DNA from: Actinosynnema sp. ALI-1.44
GTDB lineage: Bacteria > Actinomycetota > Actinomycetes > Mycobacteriales > Pseudonocardiaceae
Direction: 5' to 3'
DNA length: 64,000 nucleotides
Assembly (NCBI RefSeq): GCF_001984155.1
Contig: NZ_MTQO01000052.1
Span: 248,001-312,000, forward strand
The notes below the pieces were generated by a model, which worked only from the letters and a program-made list of their open reading frames with translations, was not told the origin of the DNA and did no database searches. Position 1 is the stretch's first letter, and each line of letters starts with the position of its first letter. Below, in pieces: positions 44,708 to 53,839 of this stretch. The position numbers and the translations under genes are program-made.

Positions 44708-45329
44708 ACGGGTCGTCGAGACTCTCGACGACACACTGCCAAAGTTCGAGGTTCGCAGTGGCCCACCGCGAGTACATGCCCTTCGCCTCGGCGCTGTAGA
44801 AGTAGAAGCCTTCGTCGTGCTTGCCCTGCTGCTCACCCACGATCTTGTGGGCCAACTGCGCCAACGTGATGCCGTTCTCGCTCAGATACCGGTGGGCGAG
44901 CACGACCGGCGTCACCGGCAGCGCCTTGAACAGCGTGTCCGCGTCGCTCAACGCCTGCGCCGCGAGCGAGATGTCCCGGTGTCGGGTCCGCATCTCGGCC
45001 TCGACGACGATCCGGTCGATCGACTCGGCCACCGCCTCGTCCACACCGGATTTGGCGAGGATGCGCATCCGCAGGTCGCGTCCGGCTGCGGCATCCGAAT
45101 TGCGTTCGACGATGTAGTTCAGGTCGTGCACCAATGCAGCGGTTTCCACAACGGCCGCATCGGACCCATTGGCACGCGCGAACGCGCCCGCCTTGGTCCT
45201 GACGAAGTGCACGTGGTGCCATCCGTGGAACGGCAGGTTGGCGGCGAACCGCTGGCACAGCCGTTTCACCCGTCTTTCCACCTGGTCGACCGCCAGGTCG
45301 CTGACGGAACCCAGCTCCTGGTCAAGCAT
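44670..45329 (-). CDS. HD-domain phosphohydrolase-like protein
   Basis: A 219-residue protein with an HD metal site: FHGWHHVHFVRTKAGAF (first His), ETAALVHDLNYIV (His-Asp pair) and AQALSDADTLFKALPV (last Asp). HD proteins hydrolyse nucleotides or phosphoesters; this one shows no second domain to suggest a substrate. ATG 45329 is preceded by GGGAGGGA, which sets the start. The 3' end carries the arm of a long stem-loop. Confidence 0.75.
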   Translation of the reverse strand: MLDQELGSVSDLAVDQVERRVKRLCQRFAANLPFHGWHHVHFVRTKAGAFARANGSDAAVVETAALVHDLNYIVERNSDAAAGRDLRMRILAKSGVDEAVAESIDRIVVEAEMRTRHRDISLAAQALSDADTLFKALPVTPVVLAHRYLSENGITLAQLAHKIVGEQQGKHDEGFYFYSAEAKGMYSRWATANLELWQCVVESLDDPSVGELLEAVQSR

Positions 45330-45455
45330 CGGTCCCTCCCATCTCGAGCCCCCGCGCAAGTGAGGGCATCGTAGGTGGTGAGACGCCTGATCAGGGTGTA
45401 CATGATGACACTACGACAGGTTTTGGCACCTTTCTACAAAGTCCATCCGCCCACA

Positions 45456-46082
45456 TCACAGCCGGTCGGCGAGGTGGCCGAGGCGTTCCTCGACGGGCAC
45501 GTGCCTGCGGCTGACGCTGGTGGCCGGGTCGAACGACAGGCTCCAGCCGCGCACCGGCCGCGACTTCACCAGGAACGTCATCGTGCCGTCCGCGGCCTTC
45601 GGGATGCGGTGGAACTGCTCGGAGAACATCGTGCCCGCCTCCCCCGTCTCGCACACCCCGCTGTGCACCATCGTGGCCGACTTGATCACCAGGCCGTTGG
45701 TGTCCATCTCGGCGTCGAACCGTTCGTGCACGTAGGACCCACGCAGGATCGTGGTGCAGAAGTGGTAGCGGTGGTTGTGGATCGAGTCGGCGTACCCGAT
45801 GCGCCAGTCCCGCTGCGGCTTGTACTCGTGCAGCCAGAACGAGAACTTGTCGCCCGGTTGGTTGAGCAAGCACCACGCGAAGTGCGTGGTCGTCTCGCGT
45901 GACCGGGAGATCACCGCGGCGGCGACCTCGCCGGACAGGGTCCTCAGGTGGTGTCGTAGTTCGTCACGCAGCTCGTCGCGGCAGGCCCACTCGGTGAACC
46001 GGCCGCTCACGGCGGCCCAGTCGGCCTGGTCGACGGTGCGCAGTTCGCCGGCCAGTTCGGCCAGCGCGGACCTCGTTCGCAT
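45456..46082 (-). CDS. Cupin-like protein of unknown function
   Basis: A 208-residue soluble protein. The segment SIHNHRYHFCTTILRGSYVH has the H-x-H...H spacing of a cupin metal site, with FSFWLHEYKPQRDWRIGYAD before it and GLVIKSATMVHSGVCETG after it, as in cysteine-dioxygenase-like or AraC-cupin folds. No precise family is recognised. It starts one base after the stop of the upstream membrane protein gene, so the two are an operon and probably work together. Metal dioxygenase or sensor roles are both possible. Confidence 0.6.
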   Translation of the reverse strand: MRTRSALAELAGELRTVDQADWAAVSGRFTEWACRDELRDELRHHLRTLSGEVAAAVISRSRETTTHFAWCLLNQPGDKFSFWLHEYKPQRDWRIGYADSIHNHRYHFCTTILRGSYVHERFDAEMDTNGLVIKSATMVHSGVCETGEAGTMFSEQFHRIPKAADGTMTFLVKSRPVRGWSLSFDPATSVSRRHVPVEERLGHLADRL

Positions 46083-46083
46083 T

Positions 46084-47088
46084 TCAGTCCTCCAGCCCGG
46101 CGGCCTTGGTGAATTCTTCCCGGAAGGCGTGGAACTGGCGCTCCAGGCCCGCGAAACCCTCGTCGGACAGCGGTGTTCCCGTGATTTTCTCGAACAGGGC
46201 GAGGAATTCCTGCCGAGTCGTGTCCGGGGTGATGACGAATTTCTGCGCGGCCCTGGTGTCGCGCATGCGCTGGAACTCGGTTCGTTGCATCCCGTAGATG
46301 AACGAGCCTTCCGAGAAACGCAGCGTGCGCGGGTACAACGAGGTCGTGCCGCCGACGTCGCTGTACAGCGTCAGCCACACGCTGTCGTCGAAGATCTCCA
46401 GCCGGTCGAGCGGCGGTTCCGCGATCACCGCGATGTCGACCGAAGTGCACCGGCTGCGGGCGAGGAACAACCCGACGAGGCCGATCGAGATCTCGTCGAC
46501 CAGCTGTGCGCGGATTTTGTCGTAGTCACCGCTCGCGCCTTCACCGCGCAGCAGGTACCTTGCCCGTCCGCTGATCGCCGAGTGCTGCCTCGGGTCGGCG
46601 ACGACCGTGCGCAGTTCCCACTCCGACGAGGTCACCAGCAGCCGCGCGGCCGCGTGCCTGCCGGAGAACCCGCGGAAGAAGTACTGGCGGCTGGCCTTCA
46701 GGTCGGCCATGAGCAGCCGGTTGAACTCCGGGTCGGGTTCGGCGCTGGCCTCGAAGACGTGCGTGGGGAAGAACTCGGTGTTCAACGCCCGGTATTCGGC
46801 CGACAAATCCCGTAAGGCCCGCTTGCTTTCCTCGATCAACGGAGTCACGAGCGCTTTCTGCGACGAGGAAGCCGTGATCAACGTCTGACCGAAACCGACA
46901 ACAGCCGACACCATTGTGCCGGTGCCGAGCGCGGCCACCAGGGTCTTGAAAAGACCGGCGTCCATCGCACTGGATATCCACAGGCTACCGATCGAGATCA
47001 CCAGCAGGACCGCGAGCAACAAGCCGGTCCTCGTCCAGAACATCTCCTGGATCGGGTTCTTGCGGATGCCGTTGGCGTCCGCGGACAC
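46084..47088 (-). CDS. Two-helix membrane protein with large cytosolic domain, unknown
   Basis: A 334-residue protein. GTG 47088 lies seven bases after AAGGAGG, a near-perfect ribosome site. Two helices (TGLLLAVLLVISIGSLWISS and LVAALGTGTMVSAVVGFGQT) are followed by a coiled stretch (EESKRALRDLSAEYRALNTE) and a globular domain with SRQYFFRGFSGRHAAARLLV, LRTVVADPRQHSAISGRARY and YPRTLRFSEGSFIYGMQRTE. The R-F-F-x-G-F-S-G and V-x-A-D-P strands recall phospholipase-D-like folds, but no HKD motif is seen. It is coupled to the cupin-like gene. Function unknown. Confidence 0.6.
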   Translation of the reverse strand: MSADANGIRKNPIQEMFWTRTGLLLAVLLVISIGSLWISSAMDAGLFKTLVAALGTGTMVSAVVGFGQTLITASSSQKALVTPLIEESKRALRDLSAEYRALNTEFFPTHVFEASAEPDPEFNRLLMADLKASRQYFFRGFSGRHAAARLLVTSSEWELRTVVADPRQHSAISGRARYLLRGEGASGDYDKIRAQLVDEISIGLVGLFLARSRCTSVDIAVIAEPPLDRLEIFDDSVWLTLYSDVGGTTSLYPRTLRFSEGSFIYGMQRTEFQRMRDTRAAQKFVITPDTTRQEFLALFEKITGTPLSDEGFAGLERQFHAFREEFTKAAGLED

Positions 47089-47285
47089 CGGGTCACCTCC
47101 TTGACAGGCACCCATACGGACGAACGCGTAGTGTGCCCGTTTGAGTGCGCGCAGTAACTGTACGCGCATCGCGGCGCAGTAGGAATCCGGAAAACGGGGG
47201 ATGCTCCCGATCACAGTGCGGCGCGAACCGACGAGTCGGGCACCCGATGGAACCAGTGTATGACCCGGTTGCCTAGGGTGACCAC

Positions 47286-47888
47286 ATGCGTATTGCAGGC
47301 AAGGTCACGATGGTTTCCGTGGTGCTGGTGGCGGCGGCCACCTTGAGCGCCTGTGCCAACTCCGAGCAGGCCTCGACGGGCACCCTGCCCACCGCCGAGT
47401 CGACTCCGCCGCCGACGACGAAGACGTCCGCCAAGGCGACGTCGACGACGGCACCGGGCAACACCGCGACCGGGCCCGAGTGCACCGCGGAGGACATCAA
47501 GGTCGATGGCGACTTCGGCGCCAAGCCGACGATCACCATCCCGAAGACCTGCCAACCGCCGAAGAAGCTGCTCAGCAAGGACCTCAAGCCGGGCACCGGC
47601 GCCGCGGTCGCCGCCAACAGCAACGTCAGCGTGAACTACCTGCTGCAGACCTGGTCCGACAACAACATCGTCGACAACTCGTACGACCGCGGCAAGCCGC
47701 TGGACGTCGAGGCCCTCGGCCAGTCGACCCTGATCCAGGGGTGGAAGCAGGGTCTGGTCGGAGCCAAGGAAGGCGGCCGCCGCCTGCTGGTCGTCCCCTC
47801 GGACCTCGGGTACGGACCGAACGGGCGCGCACCGATCAAGGGTGGCGAGACACTCGTCTTCGTCGTGGACACGGTCAAGGTCAGTTGA
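47286..47888 (+). CDS. FKBP-type peptidyl-prolyl isomerase lipoprotein
   Basis: A 200-residue lipoprotein: signal VTMVSVVLVAAATL with lipobox LSAC, a 40-residue Thr/Pro/Ser-rich linker, then an FKBP domain (LKPGTGAAVAANSNVSVNYL, SYDRGKPLDVEALGQSTLIQ, GWKQGLVGAKEGGRRLLVVP, DLGYGPNGRAPIKGGETLVF). It should isomerise prolyl bonds and assist folding outside the membrane. Most FKBP active-site aromatics are kept (Y, W, Y, F). The preceding 47089-47285 contains its promoter and that of the divergent membrane-protein operon. Confidence 0.88.
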   Translation: MRIAGKVTMVSVVLVAAATLSACANSEQASTGTLPTAESTPPPTTKTSAKATSTTAPGNTATGPECTAEDIKVDGDFGAKPTITIPKTCQPPKKLLSKDLKPGTGAAVAANSNVSVNYLLQTWSDNNIVDNSYDRGKPLDVEALGQSTLIQGWKQGLVGAKEGGRRLLVVPSDLGYGPNGRAPIKGGETLVFVVDTVKVS

Positions 47889-48011
47889 CGCGCTCCCGAC
47901 AGTGATCAGTCCACGGTAGACCGGCCACTCCTCGCGGGCGAGTTTCGGCTGTGGCACCCTCGGCGTGAAGCCGTGCAACGGGGTCTGTGTCTGCCCCTGA
48001 CCGAATGACCG

Positions 48012-48052
48012 CGTGGGTGCCTCCGTGGAATTTCCACGCAGGCACACCCACG
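48012..48052. terminator. Stem-loop between FKBP and reductase genes
   Basis: CGTGGGTGCCT and AGGCACACCCACG frame an inner CGTGGAA-T-TTCCACG pair, making a long interrupted hairpin between two convergent genes. Bidirectional termination is likely. Confidence 0.55.
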
Positions 48053-48063
48053 ACCGTCGATTC

Positions 48064-48531
48064 TCACCGGGGTGTGAGCCGGAAAACCCGGAGGTCCCGG
48101 GACGTCTTCGACTGGTACGTGTCGTACGCGGGCCACGTCTCGAGCAGGTGCGGCCAGATGTCGGCGCGTTCCTCATCGGACAGCAGCCGAGCGTGCACCG
48201 GGCGCGTACGGCCCTTGACGTTCACGGTCGCGTCCGGTTCGGCCATCAGGTTGAGTGTCCACACCGGATGCCCCGGTCCGCCCCAGTTCGAGCCGACGAG
48301 CAGGATGTCGTCGCCGTCGGGGACGTAGAGCAGCGGGACGTCCCGCTGCACGCCGGACTTGCGGCCCCTGACCCGCAGGACGAGCGACGGCATCCCGGCG
48401 ATGCCGACCACGGTCACCCGTCCCCTGGTCAACCGGAAGAGCACCTTGTCCACGCTCAGCACGACGGGGCGGATCCTGGTCAGCCAGGGTTGGGCCGCGA
48501 TCCACCTCGCGGCTTTGCGCAGCAACTCCAT
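48064..48531 (-). CDS. Deazaflavin (F420)-dependent nitroreductase family protein
   Basis: A 155-residue member of the Ddn/DUF385 family of F420H2-dependent reductases. The split beta-barrel motif VGSNWGGPGHPVWTLNLMAE and the following PDATVNVKGRTRPVHARLLS are diagnostic, with SLVLRVRGRKSGVQRDVPLL before them. Members reduce nitroimidazoles, quinones or other substrates with F420H2. ATG 48531 is chosen over the long frame upstream. The deacetylase gene is 20 bases upstream on the same strand. Confidence 0.85.
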   Translation of the reverse strand: MELLRKAARWIAAQPWLTRIRPVVLSVDKVLFRLTRGRVTVVGIAGMPSLVLRVRGRKSGVQRDVPLLYVPDGDDILLVGSNWGGPGHPVWTLNLMAEPDATVNVKGRTRPVHARLLSDEERADIWPHLLETWPAYDTYQSKTSRDLRVFRLTPR

Positions 48532-48551
48532 GGCAGCCCAACCTACCCTGG

Positions 48552-49316
48552 TCAGGCCAGGAAATCCCACAACGGCACCGGTGTCAGGCCGTCCTGCTTG
48601 GCCCGCTCGACGAACGCCTGGTAGTCGGCGGTGAACGTGTGCCGGAAGTGCATCAGCACGATGTCGCCCGCCTTGAGCTTGCTGCCTGACTGGAACTGCA
48701 CCACGCCGTCGTTGACCGCCGCTGTCCACAGCACGATGGCTTTCATCCCGCACGCGGCGACGGCTTTGCGCGTGTTGTCGTCGTAGTTGCCGAACGGCGG
48801 CCGGAACAACGTCGGGCGCTTGCCGAACGCCTGCTGGATCGCGTCGGAGTCGCCGCAGATCTCCTGGTGCTGGACGTCGTACGGCTTGCCCTTCAGGTTC
48901 GGGTGGGTCATCGTGTGGTTGTTGATCTCGATGCCCGTACCCTGCAGCGCCTTGAAGTAGTCCTCGCTGCCCTTGAAGTACTTCGAGTTCAGGAACAACG
49001 TCGGCTTCGCGCCGGAGTCCCTGATCAGCTGCAGCGCCGCCGGGTCCTTCACCGCGCCGTCGTCGATGGTGATGAACACGTACGGCTTGTCCGTCGGGAT
49101 CTTGCGGACCACCGGCGCCAGACCGTCCACCGTGGCCGGTGCGGTCACCTTCTCGACGGGCGGGCTCGCCGGCGTGTTCGTTGGCGTGTCGGGTGACGGA
49201 CGGGCCTGAGCGTGCACTGTGGACGGATTCTGCGCCTGCGTCTGTGTCCCCGAGCAACTGGCTGTCATGGCCGCCGCCACACCGAGCGCGACGGCCATGA
49301 CCAGCTTCTTCCGCAT
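48552..49316 (-). CDS. Polysaccharide deacetylase lipoprotein (NodB fold)
   Basis: A 254-residue lipoprotein (lipobox MTASC) with a Pro/Thr-rich linker and a NodB carbohydrate esterase 4 domain. Motif 1 is VFITIDDGAVKDP (Asp-Asp), motif 2 NNHTMTHPNLKG (His, His metal ligands), motif 3 RPPFGNYDDNTRK, and motifs 4/5 are in LWTAAVNDGVV and IVLMHFRHT. Expected to N-deacetylate a cell-wall or exogenous glycan outside the membrane. The start ATG (MRKKLVMAV) is clear; GGGTAAAG precedes it weakly. Confidence 0.88.
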   Translation of the reverse strand: MRKKLVMAVALGVAAAMTASCSGTQTQAQNPSTVHAQARPSPDTPTNTPASPPVEKVTAPATVDGLAPVVRKIPTDKPYVFITIDDGAVKDPAALQLIRDSGAKPTLFLNSKYFKGSEDYFKALQGTGIEINNHTMTHPNLKGKPYDVQHQEICGDSDAIQQAFGKRPTLFRPPFGNYDDNTRKAVAACGMKAIVLWTAAVNDGVVQFQSGSKLKAGDIVLMHFRHTFTADYQAFVERAKQDGLTPVPLWDFLA

Positions 49317-49394
49317 TCTTTACCCTCGCTTTTCCTTCCCCGCAAGGAAATTGGCCTCTACCAGAGTAGACGCCCGAGGGGCACCGCGAGTTGC

Positions 49395-50414
49395 CTAAGC
49401 TCCGTCACTCCTGACGATCCGGTCGTCGGCCGCGACCGGGGAGCCACGCCCGTCGCGGTTGCTGGTGGTGAAGTACAGGTTCCCGTCCGGGCCGGCGACC
49501 GGAGTCCGGATCCGCCCGAACTGGCCCTGGTACAGGGCGCGCGGCGTGCCGACACCGGTGGTGGTCACCGGGATCACCCACATCCGCGCGCCACGCAGCG
49601 CCGCCATGTAGAGGTTGTTCTTGTAGTAGGCGATGCCGCTCGGGGACGCCTGCGACGTTGACCACGTCCGCAGCGGGTTGACGAAGCTCGGGTTGTTGCA
49701 CGGCCCCTCGCAGGTCGGCCAGCCGTAGTTGGCGCCGGAGGTGATCTGGTTCAGCTCGTCCAAGGCGTTGTTGCCGAGTTCGGCCGAGAACAGCCTGCCG
49801 TCCGGCGCCCAGGTCAGGCCCTGGACGTTGCGGTGGCCCAGCGAGTAGACCAGCGAGTTGAACGGGTTGCCCGGCGCGGGCTGACCGGCCGGGGTCATCC
49901 GCAGGATCTTGCCGCCGAGCGAGGTGCGGTTCTGGGCGTTGGCCGAGTTGCCCGCGTCACCCGTACCGGCGTAGAGGAAGCCGTCCGGGCCGAACGCGAG
50001 CCGCCCGCCGTTGTGAATGCTCGCCCTCGGGATCCCGGTCACGATCGGCTGGGGCGTCTGCCCGAGCACGACGCGAGCGATCCGGTTGTCCGACGAGCTC
50101 GTGTAGTAGATGAACACGGTCCGGTCCTGCGCGAACTGCGGGGAGACCGCGAGGCCGAGCAGGCCGCCTTCACCTCGCGCGACTACGCCGGGGACCGTCT
50201 GAACGTCGGTCACGACGCCGGTCGGGCTCATCTGACGGATCTTGGCGGTGTTGCGCTCGGTGAACAGGGCGGAGCCGTCGGGCGTGAACCCGAGGCCCCA
50301 GGGCACGGCCAGTTGTGAGGCCACCACGGTCGTCGCCGCCTGTGCGGGGGCCGCGGTAACAAAAAGCCCGGTCAGCGCCGTCGCGGCGATGACCAGGCTC
50401 GTACGGACCTTCAT
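49395..50414 (-). CDS. Secreted PQQ-type sugar/sorbosone dehydrogenase
   Basis: A 339-residue secreted beta-propeller of the glucose/sorbosone dehydrogenase (GSDH, soluble PQQ-GDH-like) family. The signal peptide is SLVIAATALTGLFVTAAPAQ then AA. Blades show VPWGLGFTPDGSALFTERNT, GEGGLLGLAVSPQF, HNGGRLAFGPDGFLYAGTGD, YSLGHRNVQGLTWAPDGRLF (PQQ-contacting region) and GANYGWPTCEGPC. It would oxidise sugars using PQQ in the family's catalytic members. ATG 50414 is chosen because AAGGAGG lies nine bases upstream. Confidence 0.87.
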   Translation of the reverse strand: MKVRTSLVIAATALTGLFVTAAPAQAATTVVASQLAVPWGLGFTPDGSALFTERNTAKIRQMSPTGVVTDVQTVPGVVARGEGGLLGLAVSPQFAQDRTVFIYYTSSSDNRIARVVLGQTPQPIVTGIPRASIHNGGRLAFGPDGFLYAGTGDAGNSANAQNRTSLGGKILRMTPAGQPAPGNPFNSLVYSLGHRNVQGLTWAPDGRLFSAELGNNALDELNQITSGANYGWPTCEGPCNNPSFVNPLRTWSTSQASPSGIAYYKNNLYMAALRGARMWVIPVTTTGVGTPRALYQGQFGRIRTPVAGPDGNLYFTTSNRDGRGSPVAADDRIVRSDGA

Positions 50415-50503
50415 TGGTCTTGTCCTCCTTGACTGCAGGGTCAGAGGTACAGACCAACTATGTCGCAACGATCACATCGTTGGGGAACAGACTTTCGGGT
50501 GGT

Positions 50504-51436
50504 TCAGAAAATGTTCGTCACGGGCAGTCCGATCGCGGAGTCCACCGCGACCATCACGAACACCGCGCAGAGGTACGTGTTCGACAGGTGGAAGACCTTC
50601 ATCGGATTGCTCTCGCCACCACGTCGGTACACGTTGTGCAGCTTGTGCACCGCGGTGAGGAAGATCGCTCCGAGCACCGCCGCGGACAGCGCGTAGATCC
50701 AGCTCGTCGCGGGCACGAGCAGCAGCCCGCACAGGACCATCGCCCACGAGTAGAGCACGATCCGGAACGACACCTGGCGCGGTGTGGCCACCGCGGGCAG
50801 CATCGGCACACCGGCCCTGGCGTAGTCGTCGCGGAACTTCATCGCCAGCGCCCACGAGTGCGGCGGCGTCCAGAAGAAGATCACGCCGAACAGGACGAAC
50901 GCGGGCCAGCCCACGTCACCGGTGACCGCCGCCCAGCCGATCACCACGGGCATGCATCCCGCGATGCCACCCCAGACGATGTTCTGTGAGGTACGACGCT
51001 TGAGCAGCATCGTGTACACGAGCACGTAGAACAGGATCGCGCCGACGCACAACACCGCGGCCACCCAGTTCGTGGTCAGCCACAGGAATCCGCAGGAGAC
51101 CACACCGAGGACGACGCCGAAGACCAGCGCGTTGCGGACCGGGACCTCGTGCTTGACCAGCGGCCGCGCGCTGGTGCGCTTCATCACCGCGTCGATGTCG
51201 GCATCGACGACGCAGTTCAGCGCACCGGCGCTGCCTGCCGCCAACGTGCCGCCGACCAGCGTGGCCAGCACCAGCCACGGCGACGGGATCCCGCGCTGAG
51301 CCAGCAGCATGGCGGGAATGGTGGTGACGAGCAGTTGCTCGATGATGCGCGGCTTGGTCAGCGCGATGTACGCACGGACGACGTCCTGGAACCTGCGTCG
51401 CGGAGTGGTGGTGGGTGCGTCAGCGGTGATGCTCAC
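50504..51436 (-). CDS. ctaB: Protoheme IX farnesyltransferase (heme O synthase)
   Basis: A 310-residue UbiA-superfamily prenyltransferase that farnesylates heme B to heme O. The Asp-rich motifs are ALNCVVDADIDAVMKRTSAR and the conserved YTMLLKRRTSQNIVWGGIAG; TPPHSWALAMKFRDDYARAG is the second Asp site. There are nine hydrophobic segments. GTG 51436 has GGGAG four bases upstream. An antisense frame running to 53860 is noise over tkt. It works with ctaA to supply heme A. Confidence 0.92.
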   Translation of the reverse strand: MSITADAPTTTPRRRFQDVVRAYIALTKPRIIEQLLVTTIPAMLLAQRGIPSPWLVLATLVGGTLAAGSAGALNCVVDADIDAVMKRTSARPLVKHEVPVRNALVFGVVLGVVSCGFLWLTTNWVAAVLCVGAILFYVLVYTMLLKRRTSQNIVWGGIAGCMPVVIGWAAVTGDVGWPAFVLFGVIFFWTPPHSWALAMKFRDDYARAGVPMLPAVATPRQVSFRIVLYSWAMVLCGLLLVPATSWIYALSAAVLGAIFLTAVHKLHNVYRRGGESNPMKVFHLSNTYLCAVFVMVAVDSAIGLPVTNIF

Positions 51437-51742
51437 AGCGCTCCCTGCGCGAAGCACACCGGCGACATGACGCTCCTTGTGTGAATGGAAAACGTTCGGG
51501 TACGGACGGAATAGTAGACGGGCTACGTACGGAGACCTGCGGCGGGTACTCCCCTGTCGAACCGTCCGAACGGTTCCGTCCGTGAATGAAGGAAGAACAC
51601 ACCCCTGTCCAGCCGCGTCCGGCTCGCAAGGGCCGAAAGGATGACTACGCTGAGGCAAGGGACGAGGCAAACCAGCGGGAACACCGTTTCGCGTGGCAAG
51701 ACGTGGTTCCCGCACGAGCAGGGAAAGTGGGAGCACAAGCCC
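51437..51742. promoter_or_regulatory. ctaB/tkt divergent intergenic region
   Basis: 306 bases with no supported gene. They must hold the ctaB promoter and the promoter of the tkt-tal-pgi-zwf-opcA operon. An open plus-strand frame from 51641 joins tkt in frame but lacks conserved protein pattern before GTG 51743. No clear operator was found. Confidence 0.5.
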
Positions 51743-53839
51743 GTGTCCGTAGACGACATCACCCGCCTGACCACGGCAAACGTTCCGGCCGACTGGACGG
51801 ACCTCGACAAGCGGGCGGTGGACACGATCCGCGTGCTCGCCGCCGAGGCCGTGCAGAACGCCGGCAACGGCCACCCCGGCACCGCGATGAGCCTCGCGCC
51901 GCTGGCCTACACGCTGTTCCAGCGGACCATGCGGCACGACCCCGCGGACGCCGACTGGGTCGGCCGGGACCGGTTCGTGCTGTCGGCTGGCCACTCCAGC
52001 CTGACGCTGTACCTGCAGCTGTTCATGTCCGGGTACGGGCTGGAGATCGAGGACATCGAGCAGCTGCGCAAGTGGGGCTCCAAGACCCCCGGCCACCCCG
52101 AGCACGGCCACACCCGCGGTGTGGAGATCACCACAGGCCCGCTGGGCCAGGGCCTGGCTTCCGCGGTCGGCATGGCGATGGCCGCCCGCCGCGAGCGCGG
52201 CCTGTTCGACCCGGACGCCGCGCCGGGTGAGAGCCCGTTCGACCACCAGATCTACGTGATCGCCTCCGACGGTGACATCGAGGAGGGCGTGACCTCCGAG
52301 GCGTCGTCGCTCGCCGGGACCCAGCAGCTGGGCAACCTGACGGTGATCTACGACGACAACAAGATCTCCATCGAGGACGACACCGCGATCGCCCTGTCGG
52401 AGGACACCGCCAAGCGCTACGAGGCCTACGGCTGGCACGTCCAGGTCGTGGAGAGCGGCGAGAACGTCACCGGCATCATCGAGGCGCTGGACGCCGCCAA
52501 GGCCGAGACCGGCCGCCCGTCGTTCATCCTGCTCCGCACGATCATCGGTTTCCCCGCCCCGACCAAGCAGAACACCGGCAAGGCGCACGGCGCCGCGCTG
52601 GGTGACGACGAGGTCGCCGAGGTCAAGAAGATCCTCGGCTTCGACCCGGCGAAGAAGTTCGTGGTCGAGCCGGAGGTGCTGGCCCACGCGCGCGAGGTCG
52701 TCAAGCGCGGCGAGCAGGCCAAGGCCGAGTGGCAGCCGAAGTTCGACGCGTGGGCGAAGGCCAACCCGGAGCGCAAGGAGCTGTTCGACCGGCTGGTGGC
52801 CCGCCAGCTCCCCGACGGCTGGGACGCCAAGCTGCCGAGCTGGGAGCCGGACGCGAAGGGCATCGCCACCCGCAAGGCATCCAACGAGGTGCTCAACGCG
52901 GTCGCCGACGTGCTGCCCGAGCTGTGGGGCGGCTCGGCCGACCTGGCCGAGAGCAACAACACCACGATGAAGGGCGCGGACTCGTTCGGCCCGACCTCGA
53001 TCGCCACCAAGGAGTGGAACGCCACGCCGTACGGCCGTACGTTGCACTTCGGCGTGCGCGAGCACGCGATGGGGTCGATCCTCAACGGCATCGCGCTGCA
53101 CGGCCCGACCCGCCCGTACGGCGGCACCTTCCTGGTGTTCAGCGACTACATGCGGCCCGCGGTCCGGCTCGGTTCGCTGATGAAGTCCCCGGTGATCTAC
53201 GTGTGGACGCACGACTCGATCGGTCTCGGCGAGGACGGCCCGACACACCAGCCGATCGAGCACCTCGCCGCGCTGCGCGCGATCCCCGGTCTGACCGTCG
53301 CCCGCCCGGGTGACGCCAACGAGACGGCGGCCGTCTGGAAGGCGGCGATCGAGCGGCCGAACGGCCCGATCGGGATCGCGCTGACCAGGCAGAACCTGCC
53401 GGTGCTCGAAGGCACCGACGCCGAGGGTGTCGCCAGGGGCGGTTACGTGCTTGCCGACGCCTCGAACGGGGACCCCAAGGTGGTGCTCATCGCCACGGGC
53501 TCGGAGCTGCAGATGGCGGCCGAGGCCAGGAAGGTTCTCGAGGCCGACGGCGTTGCCACGCGTGTGGTCTCGATGCCGAGTGTGGAGTGGTTCGACGCGC
53601 AGGACCAGGCGTACCGCGACCAGGTCATCCCGCCGTCGGTCCGCGCTCGTGTGTCCGTCGAGGCAGGCATCGCGCAGCCGTGGTACCGCTTCATCGGCGA
53701 CGCCGGTGAAGCGATCTCGATCGAGCACTACGGCGCGTCCGCCGACTACCAGACTTTGTTCCGCGAGTTCGGTTTCACGACCGAGGCCGTTGTCGACGCG
53801 GCACGGCGCTCGCTGCAGCGAGTGGAGGAAGGCAAGTGA
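51743..53839 (+). CDS. tkt: Transketolase
   Basis: A 698-residue thiamine-diphosphate transketolase that moves two-carbon units in the non-oxidative pentose phosphate pathway. Motifs: [38 protein letters not shown], thiamine diphosphate motif [20 protein letters not shown] with [32 protein letters not shown], and [23 protein letters not shown] 51743 follows GGGAGCAC. It is the first gene of a five-gene operon; the stop overlaps tal (GTGA). Confidence 0.95.
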   Translation: MSVDDITRLTTANVPADWTDLDKRAVDTIRVLAAEAVQNAGNGHPGTAMSLAPLAYTLFQRTMRHDPADADWVGRDRFVLSAGHSSLTLYLQLFMSGYGLEIEDIEQLRKWGSKTPGHPEHGHTRGVEITTGPLGQGLASAVGMAMAARRERGLFDPDAAPGESPFDHQIYVIASDGDIEEGVTSEASSLAGTQQLGNLTVIYDDNKISIEDDTAIALSEDTAKRYEAYGWHVQVVESGENVTGIIEALDAAKAETGRPSFILLRTIIGFPAPTKQNTGKAHGAALGDDEVAEVKKILGFDPAKKFVVEPEVLAHAREVVKRGEQAKAEWQPKFDAWAKANPERKELFDRLVARQLPDGWDAKLPSWEPDAKGIATRKASNEVLNAVADVLPELWGGSADLAESNNTTMKGADSFGPTSIATKEWNATPYGRTLHFGVREHAMGSILNGIALHGPTRPYGGTFLVFSDYMRPAVRLGSLMKSPVIYVWTHDSIGLGEDGPTHQPIEHLAALRAIPGLTVARPGDANETAAVWKAAIERPNGPIGIALTRQNLPVLEGTDAEGVARGGYVLADASNGDPKVVLIATGSELQMAAEARKVLEADGVATRVVSMPSVEWFDAQDQAYRDQVIPPSVRARVSVEAGIAQPWYRFIGDAGEAISIEHYGASADYQTLFREFGFTTEAVVDAARRSLQRVEEGK

